Made by a program: the position numbers and the translations under genes. Under the pieces are notes generated by a model, which saw only the letters and a program-made list of their open reading frames with translations, was not told the DNA's origin and ran no database searches. A stretch of DNA of 41,924 nt, taken from a virus. Positions 29,464 through 38,626 of this stretch are shown here, piece after piece (the first letter of the stretch is position 1; each line of letters begins with the position of its first letter). The stretch lies in the IMG/VR virus record IMGVR_UViG_3300028596_000026, positions 1 to 41,924 of that record. One strand, written 5' to 3'.

Positions 29464-30342
29464 ATGGCAGTGATCCTGAGCAACCCGCAGGAGATCGGTA
29501 CGCCGACACCTCCGGTGCGGCGGTACGGGCTCCTGACGGCGGCCAGTCGGCTGGAGATGGACGCGCGAGGCGCGGCCTCGGGCATCACGTGGGCCGCCGA
29601 GGACTGCGGCATGACCGTCGTCCCGTACGACCCCACGTGTGCGCCGACACCGTCTCCGACCAAGGTGATGGACGAAGGCCAGCCCTTCGTCGAGTCGTCC
29701 CCGTACTGGCTCATCGCGACCTACCAGTGCGGCACCGGCGCCACCACGGCGGCCGACGTCTCCCGGCGCGTCCGCAAGCGCTACGAATCCAGCATTCAGA
29801 ACGCGCTGGAGGCGACCGTCTGGGACGGGAACGGCGTGGCCAGTGTGACGCCGACCCTGACGGACGCCCCGGCGCTCGCCGAGGTCACCCCGGGCGCTCC
29901 CGGCGCCGGAGCCGCCATCGCGGCCCTGGAGGCGGCGTTCTACGCCCTGCACGGCTACGTGGGCACCATCCACGTCAACACTGTGGCCGAGGGCGCGCTC
30001 CAGGACGCCGGAATGCTCCAGCGCCAGGGCGGAGCCGGGGTCCTGACGACCCCTACCGGCACCAAGGTGTCCCTCGGCGCCGGATACGGTGTCACGGGCC
30101 CCCAGGACGCGGCTCCGGACGCCGGGTTCGTCTACGCGTTCATCACGCCGCAGACGTACCTGTGGGAGTCCCCCGTGTCCGTCCCGGACCCGACCCAGAC
30201 CCTGGAGCGCCCGACGAACCAGTGGCACGGCCTGGCCGAGTCCGTATGGATGCACGGCTGGCTCTGTGACACCGTGCTCGCCGTCCAGGTCCCGATCGCG
30301 GCGCCGGCGGCGGCTGTCACCCCCGCAGTTCCGGGGCCGTGA
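29464..30342 (+). CDS. Probable head structural protein
   Basis: A 292-aa protein from ATG 29464 (SD GAGGAGGG). Sequence includes RRYGLLTAASRLEMDARG, PYWLIATYQCGTG, RVRKRYESSIQNALEATVW, HGYVGTIHVNTVAEG and FVYAFITPQTYLWES. Similar proteins follow the capsid gene in some actinophages and look like small capsid-fold or encapsulin-related proteins, perhaps a minor capsid or cement protein. I cannot prove the fold by eye. ATG of the next gene overlaps its stop. Confidence 0.5.
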   Translation: MAVILSNPQEIGTPTPPVRRYGLLTAASRLEMDARGAASGITWAAEDCGMTVVPYDPTCAPTPSPTKVMDEGQPFVESSPYWLIATYQCGTGATTAADVSRRVRKRYESSIQNALEATVWDGNGVASVTPTLTDAPALAEVTPGAPGAGAAIAALEAAFYALHGYVGTIHVNTVAEGALQDAGMLQRQGGAGVLTTPTGTKVSLGAGYGVTGPQDAAPDAGFVYAFITPQTYLWESPVSVPDPTQTLERPTNQWHGLAESVWMHGWLCDTVLAVQVPIAAPAAAVTPAVPGP

Positions 30343-30545
30343 TGCGACCCGGATACGAACTGATCATCCCCGCGCGCGAGGACGTGCGCGCGACCGCGCG
30401 CCAGCTCCTGGACGCGGCCGACGACCCGTCCCAGGTCATGACCCATCGGGGCGGTACCGAGTTCTCCGTCCCGGCCGACGTCGCCGAACGGTGGCGTGCC
30501 TCACTGAGCCCCAAGCCCCGGGGCCGCTCGAAGAAGGAAGGCTGA
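30342..30545 (+). CDS. Small hypothetical protein between head and tail genes
   Basis: A 67-aa protein from ATG 30342 (GTG 30339 is an in-frame alternative). Sequence IIPAREDVRATARQLLDAADD, then VPADVAERWRASLSPKP and a basic tail. Resembles short actinophage proteins after capsid genes; function unknown. It ends 3 bp before the major tail gene. Confidence 0.5.
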   Translation: MRPGYELIIPAREDVRATARQLLDAADDPSQVMTHRGGTEFSVPADVAERWRASLSPKPRGRSKKEG

Positions 30546-30548
30546 CCC

Positions 30549-31253
30549 ATGGCCACGATCTGCCGGGCCCAGGCCCGGGGCCGGATGATGCGTATCACGC
30601 GTCTGGACGAGTGCGGCGCGCCCGTGGAGGGCGCCACGTCGACCCTGGTCACGTCCTCGTTCGTCACGGTCCAGAACACGCCGAACTACCTGGACCCCGA
30701 GGAGATCCAGCAGGCCGACGCCAACGGAGACCTGTGCATCGACGACCAGACCGACCCGGCGTTCAGGTGGCTGGACCTCACCGTCACCATCTGCTCCCTG
30801 GACCCGTTCTTCGTCAACATGGTCACCGGTGACCCGCTGGTCGTGAACGACGCGGCGCCGACGCCGGACACCGTCGGCTGGCGCATTGACTCGGCGCTGA
30901 CCGGCTCGGCGAACTTCGCCCTGGAGATCTGGACCGGCATCCCCGGTCAGGCCTGTGCCGTCGGCGGGTTCCCGGAGTACGGCTACTGGCTGTACCCCTG
31001 GGTGACCCAGGCGCGGTGGGGTGAGTGGACCCAGGAGAACGGGCCGCTCATCACCACGTTCACGGCGCGCACCAAGGAGGGCGGATCTTGGGACGTCGGC
31101 CCGTACGACATCCGTCGTGACGCGGCGGTCCCGGCGACGCTGGAGCCGCTCCTCACGCCGATCGGCCCGAACACGCACCTGCACCACGAGATCACCTCGG
31201 CGCCGCTCCCGACGCCGGGTTGCGGGGCTGTCGTTCTGCCTCCGGCGCCGTAG
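30549..31253 (+). CDS. Major tail protein
   Basis: A 234-aa protein from ATG 30549. It belongs by pattern to the Streptomyces phage tail-tube family: MRITRLDECGAPVEG, TSSFVTVQNTPNYLDPEEI, NGDLCIDDQ, LTVTICSLDPFFVNMVTGDPLV, then FALEIWTG and YWLYPWVTQARWGEWTQENG. It should form the tail tube. Its position before the head-tail connector genes is unusual, since tube genes normally follow them. Confidence 0.75.
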   Translation: MATICRAQARGRMMRITRLDECGAPVEGATSTLVTSSFVTVQNTPNYLDPEEIQQADANGDLCIDDQTDPAFRWLDLTVTICSLDPFFVNMVTGDPLVVNDAAPTPDTVGWRIDSALTGSANFALEIWTGIPGQACAVGGFPEYGYWLYPWVTQARWGEWTQENGPLITTFTARTKEGGSWDVGPYDIRRDAAVPATLEPLLTPIGPNTHLHHEITSAPLPTPGCGAVVLPPAP

Positions 31254-31263
31254 TCTGGTAACT

Positions 31264-31323
31264 GCCGGGGCGGTGTGCCCACCGTGCGCCCCGCCCCGGC
31301 TCCACCGTCCACAACCTGTGGAC
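31264..31323 (+). other. Two hairpins after the major tail gene
   Basis: GCCGGGGCGG (31264-31273) pairs with CCGCCCCGGC (31291-31300) over a 17-nt loop. A second hairpin GTCCACA-ACC-TGTGGAC lies at 31307-31323. They separate the tail-tube gene from the 31375 gene. No U-run is present; they may act as attenuator or mRNA 3' protection. Confidence 0.65.
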
Positions 31324-31374
31324 AGAGCCTCCCGGCCGAGTCGTCCGGACCCAGTCACCTAGGAAGGCGTCGGC

Positions 31375-32556
31375 ATGGCTCTGGTTCAGTACCAGAAGAA
31401 GTACTGGTTCCCCAACGGAGCCCTGGCAGCCAACTTCCCTGCGGCGGTGTTCCCCGAGAACTCCAACGTGTTCGCCCCGATCTTCAGCGACGGAGCCGGT
31501 ACGCCCCTGGCCAACCCCACGGCCACCGACGGTCTGGGAGTCCTGACGTTCTGGGCCGAAGAGGGCAAGTACTGGGTGCACATCGATTCCGAGGCTTTCG
31601 CCGTGGACGTCGGCATGTCTCAGGAGGAAGCGGACCTGAGCACGGGTGTCGCGTCCGGTGGCGAACTGGACATCAACTTGGGTAACCCGCAGGCGCTCGA
31701 TATTCAGCCGTTCGTCGGCTACATCGTCTCCAACGTCCAGGCAACCTCGGCGTCAACGACGATCGTCAAGGTGGACGAACCTTTCCAGACGATCTTGCTG
31801 GACGCCGGCGCCCTGGCACGGTCGGTGACGTGGTGGCTGGTCGATTCGGCCGGGACGGTGATCCAGCAGGCGGCGCAGCCCACCCCCGAACAGCGCAGGT
31901 CCCACATTGTGCTGGGCGTCACCCTGTACGACACCGGACTTGGGCAACTGGTGGAAGCCCAGTCGCTCCCGGTGATCCTTCCCCAGGGCGTGAACCAGTT
32001 GGCGGACGTGATGGACGCCATCGGCCCGCTGAACCTGGCGGGGAACCTGGTTACCGCCAACGGGCTGAACCTGTCGTTCAACAAGTCGGCCGGAACGGTC
32101 CTTTCCAGGGCCAGCAACCGGTTTGTGACAGGGGTTCTGACCACCAACCCGCACATCTCACCCTCCCCGGCGCAGGCACCGGCCACGTTCCGGCGCATCC
32201 TGCGCGCCGCGTCGACTCCCACTCCGCCGCCGGTCACCACATTGGACCCGAGCCGGTACGACAACGGGGGCGTCCTGACACTCGTCGGGGGCGGCACGAA
32301 CACGTCGACCATTCAACGGGTCTGGGTTTTCGCCACGAACGTGGCGACCACTCAAATTGCCGTGCAGTACGGGCAGGCCACGTACGCCAGCCTGAACATC
32401 GCCGTGGCCGCCATCGGTACGGAGAACTTCACACCGGCCCCCATCACGGGAATCGGGGCGCTCATTGGCTACATTGTGGTCACCCGGACCGCTACCAACC
32501 TGAGTGACCCGACGCAAGCCGTGTTCGTACACGCGGGTAAATTCGCGACACCGTAA
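31375..32556 (+). CDS. Fibre-like structural protein
   Basis: A 393-aa protein from ATG 31375 with SD AGGAAGG. The N-terminal 90 residues (YQKKYWFPNGALAANFPAAV, FPENSNVFAPIFSDGAGTPL, LTFWAEEGKYWVHIDSEAF) match a recurrent module of actinophage structural proteins. The remainder is beta-rich and Thr/Ala/Val-rich, like a decoration or fibre shaft and tip. Codon third positions look slightly less GC-rich than in neighbours. It could be a head decoration fibre or receptor-binding protein. Its place between tail tube and connector genes suggests it was inserted as a separate unit. Confidence 0.45.
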   Translation: MALVQYQKKYWFPNGALAANFPAAVFPENSNVFAPIFSDGAGTPLANPTATDGLGVLTFWAEEGKYWVHIDSEAFAVDVGMSQEEADLSTGVASGGELDINLGNPQALDIQPFVGYIVSNVQATSASTTIVKVDEPFQTILLDAGALARSVTWWLVDSAGTVIQQAAQPTPEQRRSHIVLGVTLYDTGLGQLVEAQSLPVILPQGVNQLADVMDAIGPLNLAGNLVTANGLNLSFNKSAGTVLSRASNRFVTGVLTTNPHISPSPAQAPATFRRILRAASTPTPPPVTTLDPSRYDNGGVLTLVGGGTNTSTIQRVWVFATNVATTQIAVQYGQATYASLNIAVAAIGTENFTPAPITGIGALIGYIVVTRTATNLSDPTQAVFVHAGKFATP

Positions 32557-32566
32557 GGAGGAACCG

Positions 32567-33418
32567 ATGCCGGTCATCAACCCGTTCATTGCGCCCCCGC
32601 AGCCGGTGCCGGTACCGCCCACCGAGAACCTCTGCAACTGGACGATCGATACGACGTGCGTCCCGGGCTGGGACGCGCTTCCCGAGGACGTGCGCATCCT
32701 GTCGGCCCAGCGCGCGGCCGAGATCCTGTGGGCGCTGACCGGGCGCCGCTTCGGCGGATGCCCGGTCACTTGGCGCCCGTGCTCGCCACGCTGCTCGGGC
32801 GCGGGCGGATACCGCACGTGGCCGGTGAACACCAGCGCAACCGGGAACGTGGGGACGTGGATGTTCCCCTACCTGGACGCCGGGGTCTGGCGGAACTGCA
32901 TCTGCCCCGGTTCGTGTCAGTGCGGCGCCCGGTGTGAGGTGCCCATGCCGTCCCCGGTCGCCTCCGTCTCCGAGGTCAAGGTCGACGGCGCCGTCATCGA
33001 CCCCAGCGCCTACCGGCTCGACTCCGTCCGGGGTATCCCGTACCTGGTCCGGACCGACGGGGACTGCTGGCCGCAGTGCCAGACCATGGACCTGAACGAC
33101 ACCGAGGTAGGCACGTTCTCCGTGACGTACACCCCGGGCGAGACCCTTCCGGTTGCCGGAGCCGCTGCCACGGGGGCGCTTGCCGGGGAGTTCGCGAAGG
33201 CCTGCCAGGGTGCCGAGTGCGCGCTGCCAGACAACTTGGCGAGCCTCTCCCGCAACGGCGTGGAGGTCACCATGATCGATCCGACGGAGGTGCTGAACGC
33301 CGGTCTCACCGGCGTCGAGTCGGTCGACCTGTGGGTCCGGTCGGTGAACCCGGCCCGGAAGGCGCAGCCGTCGAAGGTCTGGTCCCCGGACGCGATGCGT
33401 GGGAGGTTCACCGGATGA
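32567..33418 (+). CDS. Head-to-tail adaptor
   Basis: A 283-aa protein from ATG 32567 (SD AAGGAGG). Sequence PEDVRILSAQRAAEILWALTGRRFGGCPVTWRPC is typical of the long Cys-rich actinophage adaptor proteins that attach below the portal. Many Cys (about 17) in SPRCSGAGG, CICPGSCQCGARC and CWPQC suggest a metal site or disulfides. It starts the connector cluster; the next gene overlaps by ATGA. Confidence 0.7.
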   Translation: MPVINPFIAPPQPVPVPPTENLCNWTIDTTCVPGWDALPEDVRILSAQRAAEILWALTGRRFGGCPVTWRPCSPRCSGAGGYRTWPVNTSATGNVGTWMFPYLDAGVWRNCICPGSCQCGARCEVPMPSPVASVSEVKVDGAVIDPSAYRLDSVRGIPYLVRTDGDCWPQCQTMDLNDTEVGTFSVTYTPGETLPVAGAAATGALAGEFAKACQGAECALPDNLASLSRNGVEVTMIDPTEVLNAGLTGVESVDLWVRSVNPARKAQPSKVWSPDAMRGRFTG

Positions 33419-33936
33419 GCGCCCCCATGACGGCCGCCCAGCTCCTCCTGGAGTGTCTGCGCACCGCGCTCCTGGCGCGCCCGGCGCCGCCGCCCGAGAA
33501 CAAGATCATGCTCCGGGCCGGGCAGGAGGTCACGCCCCTCCTCGGGAAGAACACGGACGAGTGCTGCACCGGCCTGGCGTGGGTCCGAGTGGTCGGCGTC
33601 CGGGCGAACGACCGGTACGCCGACCGCGCCGGTATCGGCACCTGCTTCACTCACACCCGCACCGCGACCCTGGAAATGGGTGTGGTGCGGTGCGCGCCGT
33701 CGGCCACCGTGAACGGGGTCCCCACCGCCGACCAGTGGACGGCCGCCGCCCTTCAGGTCGATTCCGACTACGAAGCGATGGAGGCGGCCCTGTGCTGCGC
33801 GTACGGTGACCTGAACGATCTCGGCGACGACGTCCCGATCATCGACCAGTACGAGCCCCTCGGCGTGGACGGGAACTGTATCGGGGGAATCATGACAGTG
33901 GAGGTGGATCTTAGCTGTGGCTGCGCGAGCACGTAA
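33415..33936 (+). CDS. Head-tail connector protein
   Basis: A 173-aa protein from ATG 33415. Sequence AAQLLLECLRTALLARPAPP, then CCTGLAWVRVVGV, CFTHTRTATLEMGVVRCAP and YEAMEAALCCAYGDL. Position after the adaptor suggests the stopper or a tail-completion protein. The call rests on gene order and typical size. The following gene overlaps it by 20 bp. Confidence 0.55.
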   Translation: MSAPMTAAQLLLECLRTALLARPAPPPENKIMLRAGQEVTPLLGKNTDECCTGLAWVRVVGVRANDRYADRAGIGTCFTHTRTATLEMGVVRCAPSATVNGVPTADQWTAAALQVDSDYEAMEAALCCAYGDLNDLGDDVPIIDQYEPLGVDGNCIGGIMTVEVDLSCGCAST

Positions 33937-34195
33937 GAAGACCGGTACGGTCCCGCTGGACGTGACCGTGGTGCGGATCCGCATCCTGGTCGGATTCAAC
34001 AACCTGCGGGCCGGCGACGAGAGCGTCACCGACCTGGATCCCCGTGTCCAGGGCTGGGTGAACGCGGGTCTCGCCGAGATCGTCTCCACCGAGACGGTGC
34101 CGATGGAACTGGAGCTGGAGGTGAGCGACGGTGGCACGGATCCGTCTGGACCGGGCGAACCTGAACCGGACCTTCAAGGCGCAGGGGAAGCGTGA
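33917..34195 (+). CDS. Small hypothetical connector-region protein
   Basis: A 92-aa protein from GTG 33917. N-terminal basic run (AARARKKTG), then VTVVRIRILVGFNNLRAGDE, DLDPRVQGWVNAGLAEIV and an acidic C-terminus. Short proteins of this pattern are common between connector genes in actinophages; function unknown. It overlaps the gene before and the HK97 gp10-like gene after by 65 bp in another frame. Confidence 0.55.
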   Translation: MAARARKKTGTVPLDVTVVRIRILVGFNNLRAGDESVTDLDPRVQGWVNAGLAEIVSTETVPMELELEVSDGGTDPSGPGEPEPDLQGAGEA

Positions 34196-34538
34196 GGGAG
34201 ACGCGGCCGCGCGCCAGGTCGTGAACCGGGCGAAGGTGCTCTGCCCCGTCGACACCGGCCGCCTCCGGGCCTCCATCCGGCTGGAGCGCCGCAGTCTGCT
34301 CGGGCTGCGGATGCGGTGGACGGTCGGCTCGGACGTCGAGTATGCGGCGATGGTCAACGACGGCACCCGGCCGCACAAGATTCGCCCGAAGAACGCCAAG
34401 GCGCTGCGGTTCGTCGTCGGCGGCCGGGTCGTCTACGCCCGGGTCGTGAACCACCCGGGGACGAAGGCCAAGCCGTTCCTGGACCGCGCCCTGCGGGAAG
34501 TGTCGTCCCAGCGTGGCTATGACCTGAGGCAGACATAG
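34131..34538 (+). CDS. HK97 gp10-like tail completion protein
   Basis: A 135-aa protein from GTG 34131. It carries CPVDTGRLRASI (about 43-54) and VEYAAMVNDGTRPHKI (about 72-87), the hallmark motifs of the HK97 gp10/neck-tail family, and ends KPFLDRALRE. It helps join tail to head. The long overlap with the upstream gene is genuine in both frames. Confidence 0.8.
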   Translation: MARIRLDRANLNRTFKAQGKREGDAAARQVVNRAKVLCPVDTGRLRASIRLERRSLLGLRMRWTVGSDVEYAAMVNDGTRPHKIRPKNAKALRFVVGGRVVYARVVNHPGTKAKPFLDRALREVSSQRGYDLRQT

Positions 34539-34547
34539 ACTGATCCC

Positions 34548-34841
34548 ATGGACGACAAGCGGACCGTCAAGGTCATCTCTGCCGGCAACACGTACTTCTT
34601 CGAGCCGATCTCGGAAGGCCAGGTCTCGGCGATCATCCTGGCCCAGAAGCTCGGCGGTACCAAGCTCATCGACACGGCCGGCGTCGTGCTGCGCAAGCGC
34701 GGTGGTGACGAGCAGTGGACGAACATCGTCGACGCGATGGCGGCCGAGGACATGTCGGCACGGGACTTCTCGATCTTGCTCCGCGACGCCATCAACGGCG
34801 GTACCCCGAATTCCGAGCCGACCCCCGCCGATGGCGAGTGA
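34548..34841 (+). CDS. Tail assembly chaperone (first protein)
   Basis: A 97-aa protein from ATG 34548. It lies directly before a second small gene and the tape measure gene, the place of the two-part tail chaperone. Sequence FEPISEGQVSAIILAQKLGG, WTNIVDAMAAEDMSARDFSILLRDAIN. The last codons are ACC-CCC-GCC-GAT-GGC-GAG-TGA. A +1 shift at CCC-G (34824-34827) would fuse it to the next gene. Confidence 0.6.
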   Translation: MDDKRTVKVISAGNTYFFEPISEGQVSAIILAQKLGGTKLIDTAGVVLRKRGGDEQWTNIVDAMAAEDMSARDFSILLRDAINGGTPNSEPTPADGE

Positions 34842-35361
34842 GTTCGCGTCCCTGATCTCCCGCGCACCGGTCACCGTCAACGTGGCCGGTGCCGAGGTCG
34901 TCATCCCGTACGCCCCCGCCGCCGCCTGGATCGAAGCGATCGAGCAACCGGCCTACGTCGCCTTCCACCTGGCCGACGGACCGTCCCGGGAGGCGCTCCT
35001 GCGCGTGCTCCTGGAGGTCCCCGGCGCCGAACAGGCACTGGAGCACCAGTCCCATGCGCTCATCGCGCGTGCGACCGGGCGCGCGCGGTGGTGGGAGGGG
35101 GTCCGGCTGGCCAACACGGCTGCGTCTGCCGACGTCCTCGGACACCTGGTCCTGGCCGGGGTCGACCCGCACGCGCGGACCATCGGGGAGTGGTGTGCGG
35201 CCATGTACGCCGTGGCGACCAAGGACGCCGACGACACGGGCCGGATCCGGTTCGAAATGCAGTTGGCATTCCCTCCGAGCGGCTTCGAGGACCGGTGGGA
35301 TGATGGGGAAGACTACGACCAGATGGTTGCCGGGTTCCGGGATCTGCCGGGCATGAGCTGA
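34831..35361 (+). CDS. Tail assembly chaperone (second protein or frameshift extension)
   Basis: A 176-aa protein from ATG 34831, overlapping the previous gene by 11 bp in the +1 (or -2) frame. No good SD precedes the ATG, so it may be made as an extension of the first chaperone by frameshift (about 270 aa total), or by coupling. Sequence PYAPAAAWIEAIEQPAYVAF, LRVLLEVPGAEQALEHQ, RWWEGVRLANTA. It would guide polymerisation of tail tube around the tape measure. Confidence 0.65.
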   Translation: MASEFASLISRAPVTVNVAGAEVVIPYAPAAAWIEAIEQPAYVAFHLADGPSREALLRVLLEVPGAEQALEHQSHALIARATGRARWWEGVRLANTAASADVLGHLVLAGVDPHARTIGEWCAAMYAVATKDADDTGRIRFEMQLAFPPSGFEDRWDDGEDYDQMVAGFRDLPGMS

Positions 35362-35371
35362 GGGAGGGTCC

Positions 35372-37804
35372 GTGGCGAATGAGGCGGAAGTCGATCTTGT
35401 CGTCTCCACGGCGGGGGCGCTCCCGCAACTGGAGCGGGATCTCTCCCGGATCATCCGGGTCGCCGAGAACGACGCCGACGCCATCGACGTCCCCGTTGCC
35501 ATCGACACCCAGCGCGCCGTACGGGATCTCTCCGTTCAGCTCGATCGTGCGGCGGCGCGCGCCGAAGGCAACCTGGACGGCATCGAAGTCGGCGTCCTGA
35601 TCGATCAGCGGGACGCGCTGCGGACCCTGGATCGCCAGCTCGGCCAGATCGTCGACGATGCCAACCGGGGTATCGCCATCGACGACCCGGTCCTGATCCG
35701 GGCGGCCCTGGACGGCCCGGAGAGCATCCGGAACATGCGGACCGAGCTGGAGGCGGTCGTGGACCGCGTCCAGGCCACCGCCCCGGACGTCGAAGTCGAC
35801 GTAGAAGTGGACGTCGACCGGCAGGACACGGCCGAGGTGAGCCGTCTGTCCCGGGCCCTGAACGGGCTCCGTACCTCCAGCCTCACCGCCGGCCGGGGCG
35901 TCGGCACCCTGGTCGGCGGAGTGGCGGCCCTGTCCCTCGGCGCGGGCGGTCTGGTCAACACCCTGGCCGCCGTGGCGGCCGGGCTCCAGCAGGTGGCACC
36001 AGCCGCCGCCGTAGGCACCTCGGCGCTCCTCACGCTGAAGCTGGCCACCGGAACCCTCCAGCTCGCCATGATCGGCGTGGAGGACGCGATCAAGGACGCG
36101 TTCGACCCGTCCATCTCCGTGGAGGAGTTCCACAAGTCGCTGGAGGGTCTGGCGCCCGAGGCGCGCCTGTTCGTCGACCAGATCCACACCATGCGCCGGG
36201 AGCTCCGCTCGATCCAGCAGGGTGTCCAGAACCGCGTCTTCAAGGATCTCGACAGCGATCTCCGGTCCCTGTCCCGCAATCTCGGGTCCACCGTCACCGA
36301 CTCCCTGAACCGGGCCGCCGACTCCCTGAACGGCATGGCCCGGGGCGCGGTGCGGGCGGCCAACCGCCTCGGAGCCTCGGGGGTCCTCGGACAGGCCCTG
36401 GACGGCGCCAACGAGGCGCTGGAGCGCCTGGAGCCGACCCCGGGGCGCATCGCCACGTCCTTCGGGCTCCTGGCCGCCGCGTCGGCCCCGGCGCTGAACC
36501 GGATTGCCACCGCCGTCGACGGCCTGGCGCAGCGCGTAGAGGACCGCCTCCAGGGCGCCTTCGACTCGGGCGCGCTGGAGGCATCGATTGACAAGGCCAT
36601 CGACACGATCGCCCAGCTCGGGCGGTCGCTGGGCAACTTCGGGGCCGGCGTCGGGAACATCTTCAGCGGACTGACCGAGAACGGCCGAGGGCTCTTCGAC
36701 ATCCTGGAGTCCCTGTCCGAATCCTTCGAGCGGCTCACCGCGTCGAAGGAATTCCAGTCCATCCTGAATGAGCTGGCTCTCACGGCCGATGTGCTCATCG
36801 ACACCCTGACTCCGCTCATTGAAGAAGCTTTCAAGCAGCTAGGCCCGGTGATCGAAGAGCTGGCCCCGGTCATCCGGGATTTCGTCTCCGCCATCGGTCC
36901 CGAGCTCATCCCGATCATTCAGGAGCTCGGCCCGATCCTGGTGGACATCGCGCTCATCCTGAAAGAGCAGCTCCCCCTGGCAATCGACCTGGCCAACGCC
37001 GCCATCGACGCTCTCGGGGTTGCCCTGGTCATCGTCGGCGGAGCGCTCGACATCGCGCGCCAGGGAGCCGAGCAGTTCTCGGCGTTCTACCAGTCGGATT
37101 TCGTCTCCTCATTCCGCACCGCGTCGAATGCGGCCGTTACGCACCGGGACGTGCTCATCGACGCATTCCAGCGGTGGACGGCCCGAGCCCTTTCCCTGGT
37201 CCTGGATTTCCAGAGCTCCCTGGCCGAGTTCAGCGCCAACGTCAGGCAGACCGTGGTGGCGGCATTCGTCGGAATGGGCGCCGACATCGCGCGCACCGTC
37301 CAGTCCGTCGTCCAGTTCGTGGTGACCAGCTTCCAAGCCCTTCCCGGCCGGATGTTCACCATCGGCGTCCAGGTCATGCAAGGCCTGGCTAGCGGACTCA
37401 CCTCCGGCGTCGGCCGGGTCCTCGGCATCGCCCGGGACATCGCCGAGGCGGTGTCGTCCACCGTAGAGCGCGCGCTCGACATCAACTCTCCGTCGCGCGT
37501 CATGGCGGAGCTGGGTAAGTTCACCGTCCAGGGCTTCGCCAAGGGTATGGAAGCAGAGCTCCCGAGCGTCCGCTCGGCGGCAAAGAAGCTCTCCGCCATC
37601 CCGGCCGGCATCCTCGGACCCCGGGGCGGAAGCCTGGAGGTAGCACAAGCGCGCCTCCCGTCCCTGCCGACCGTCACGGGCCGGGGGACCAGCGTGGTCC
37701 AGGTCTACATCGGTAACCAGCTCGTGGAGCAGTTCATCAACGACAGGGTCAAGGCTTTCAACGCCGGCCAGAACCGGATCAAGGTCCAGGGGGTGAGGCT
37801 GTAG
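35372..37804 (+). CDS. Tape measure protein
   Basis: An 810-aa protein from GTG 35372, the longest structural gene. It has a helical N-terminus, hydrophobic segments around 165-220 and 530-560, and repeated heptad stretches (LNRAADSLNGMARGAVRAANR, LESLSESFERL, FKQLGPVIEELAPVI), with INSPSRVMAELGKFTVQGFAKG near the C-terminus, a very common end module of tape measures. Using about 0.15 nm per residue, a tail near 120 nm is expected. Confidence 0.9.
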   Translation: MANEAEVDLVVSTAGALPQLERDLSRIIRVAENDADAIDVPVAIDTQRAVRDLSVQLDRAAARAEGNLDGIEVGVLIDQRDALRTLDRQLGQIVDDANRGIAIDDPVLIRAALDGPESIRNMRTELEAVVDRVQATAPDVEVDVEVDVDRQDTAEVSRLSRALNGLRTSSLTAGRGVGTLVGGVAALSLGAGGLVNTLAAVAAGLQQVAPAAAVGTSALLTLKLATGTLQLAMIGVEDAIKDAFDPSISVEEFHKSLEGLAPEARLFVDQIHTMRRELRSIQQGVQNRVFKDLDSDLRSLSRNLGSTVTDSLNRAADSLNGMARGAVRAANRLGASGVLGQALDGANEALERLEPTPGRIATSFGLLAAASAPALNRIATAVDGLAQRVEDRLQGAFDSGALEASIDKAIDTIAQLGRSLGNFGAGVGNIFSGLTENGRGLFDILESLSESFERLTASKEFQSILNELALTADVLIDTLTPLIEEAFKQLGPVIEELAPVIRDFVSAIGPELIPIIQELGPILVDIALILKEQLPLAIDLANAAIDALGVALVIVGGALDIARQGAEQFSAFYQSDFVSSFRTASNAAVTHRDVLIDAFQRWTARALSLVLDFQSSLAEFSANVRQTVVAAFVGMGADIARTVQSVVQFVVTSFQALPGRMFTIGVQVMQGLASGLTSGVGRVLGIARDIAEAVSSTVERALDINSPSRVMAELGKFTVQGFAKGMEAELPSVRSAAKKLSAIPAGILGPRGGSLEVAQARLPSLPTVTGRGTSVVQVYIGNQLVEQFINDRVKAFNAGQNRIKVQGVRL

Positions 37805-38619
37805 TGGCTACGTCTCAGGTGGTCCACGTGGTGTTCGGTCTGGCGACCGGCGAGACCTCGGCGACCGTGGAGCGGGGCCTGTCCGCCACGGGCCCCTGGG
37901 TCCCGATCGGCACGGTCGGCCTGGTCAGCGACGAGGGGTACTTCTACGACAACACCGCGCCGTTCGACGTACCCGTTTGGTACCGGGCGACCCGGACGAG
38001 CGGCCCGATCGTCCTGCCGGGTCCGCTGACCCTGGTCGGGGACGGGGCCGTCGTCTTGTCCGACCCGCTCCGACCCTGGGCCGACATCGAATTCCGGTTC
38101 TGCGAGACGACCCAGGACATCATCTCCCTGGTCTGCTCGTTCACCGGGCCCGAGCTGGTCTGGGCCCGGTTCGGTGACCGGGTGCGCGCCTCGGACGCCG
38201 GGCTCTTCCCGATCCTGGACGCCGAGCGGCCGGCGGATGTCTACGCGCGACGGAAGGACCATGAGGGCTCGGGGCTCATCCTGACCCGGTCCCTGGCCGC
38301 CATCGACCGCATGACCGATCTGTTCACCGTCGGCGGTCCGCTCTTCCTGCGCGCACCTGCGGCGTACGGGCGGACCGACTTCCACATTCAGCCCGGGGAG
38401 CTCACCGAAGCTTTCCTGGGGGACCGCATCGACCAGCGGAAGCCGGTCCGGCTCTGGTCCTTCCCCTACGTCGTCGTGGACGGACCCCTCGGGCCGCAAC
38501 AGGGCACCGAGTGCGCGAACTGGTGCGCCCTGTCGGCCGCCTTCCCGACGTACGCGACCCTGACAGCCACCGGAGACACCTGGGGAGAGATCGCCGCAGG
38601 AACGACGGTCTGCCCGTGA
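37804..38619 (+). CDS. Distal tail protein
   Basis: A 271-aa protein from GTG 37804 overlapping the tape measure stop. It begins beta-rich (VVHVVFGLATGETSATVERG) and includes ADIEFRFCETTQDI, RVRASDAGLFPILDAERPADVY and CANWCALSAAFPTYATL. First gene after the tape measure, so a Dit-like baseplate hub component is the best guess. Confidence 0.6.
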   Translation: MATSQVVHVVFGLATGETSATVERGLSATGPWVPIGTVGLVSDEGYFYDNTAPFDVPVWYRATRTSGPIVLPGPLTLVGDGAVVLSDPLRPWADIEFRFCETTQDIISLVCSFTGPELVWARFGDRVRASDAGLFPILDAERPADVYARRKDHEGSGLILTRSLAAIDRMTDLFTVGGPLFLRAPAAYGRTDFHIQPGELTEAFLGDRIDQRKPVRLWSFPYVVVDGPLGPQQGTECANWCALSAAFPTYATLTATGDTWGEIAAGTTVCP

Positions 38620-38626
38620 GGACGAC

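Noticed and set aside
27598-30255. 885-codon minus-strand frame opposite the capsid gene
   Set aside because: Composition is shadow-like (Arg, Gly, Val, Asp runs), there is no SD, and it opposes well-supported capsid genes.
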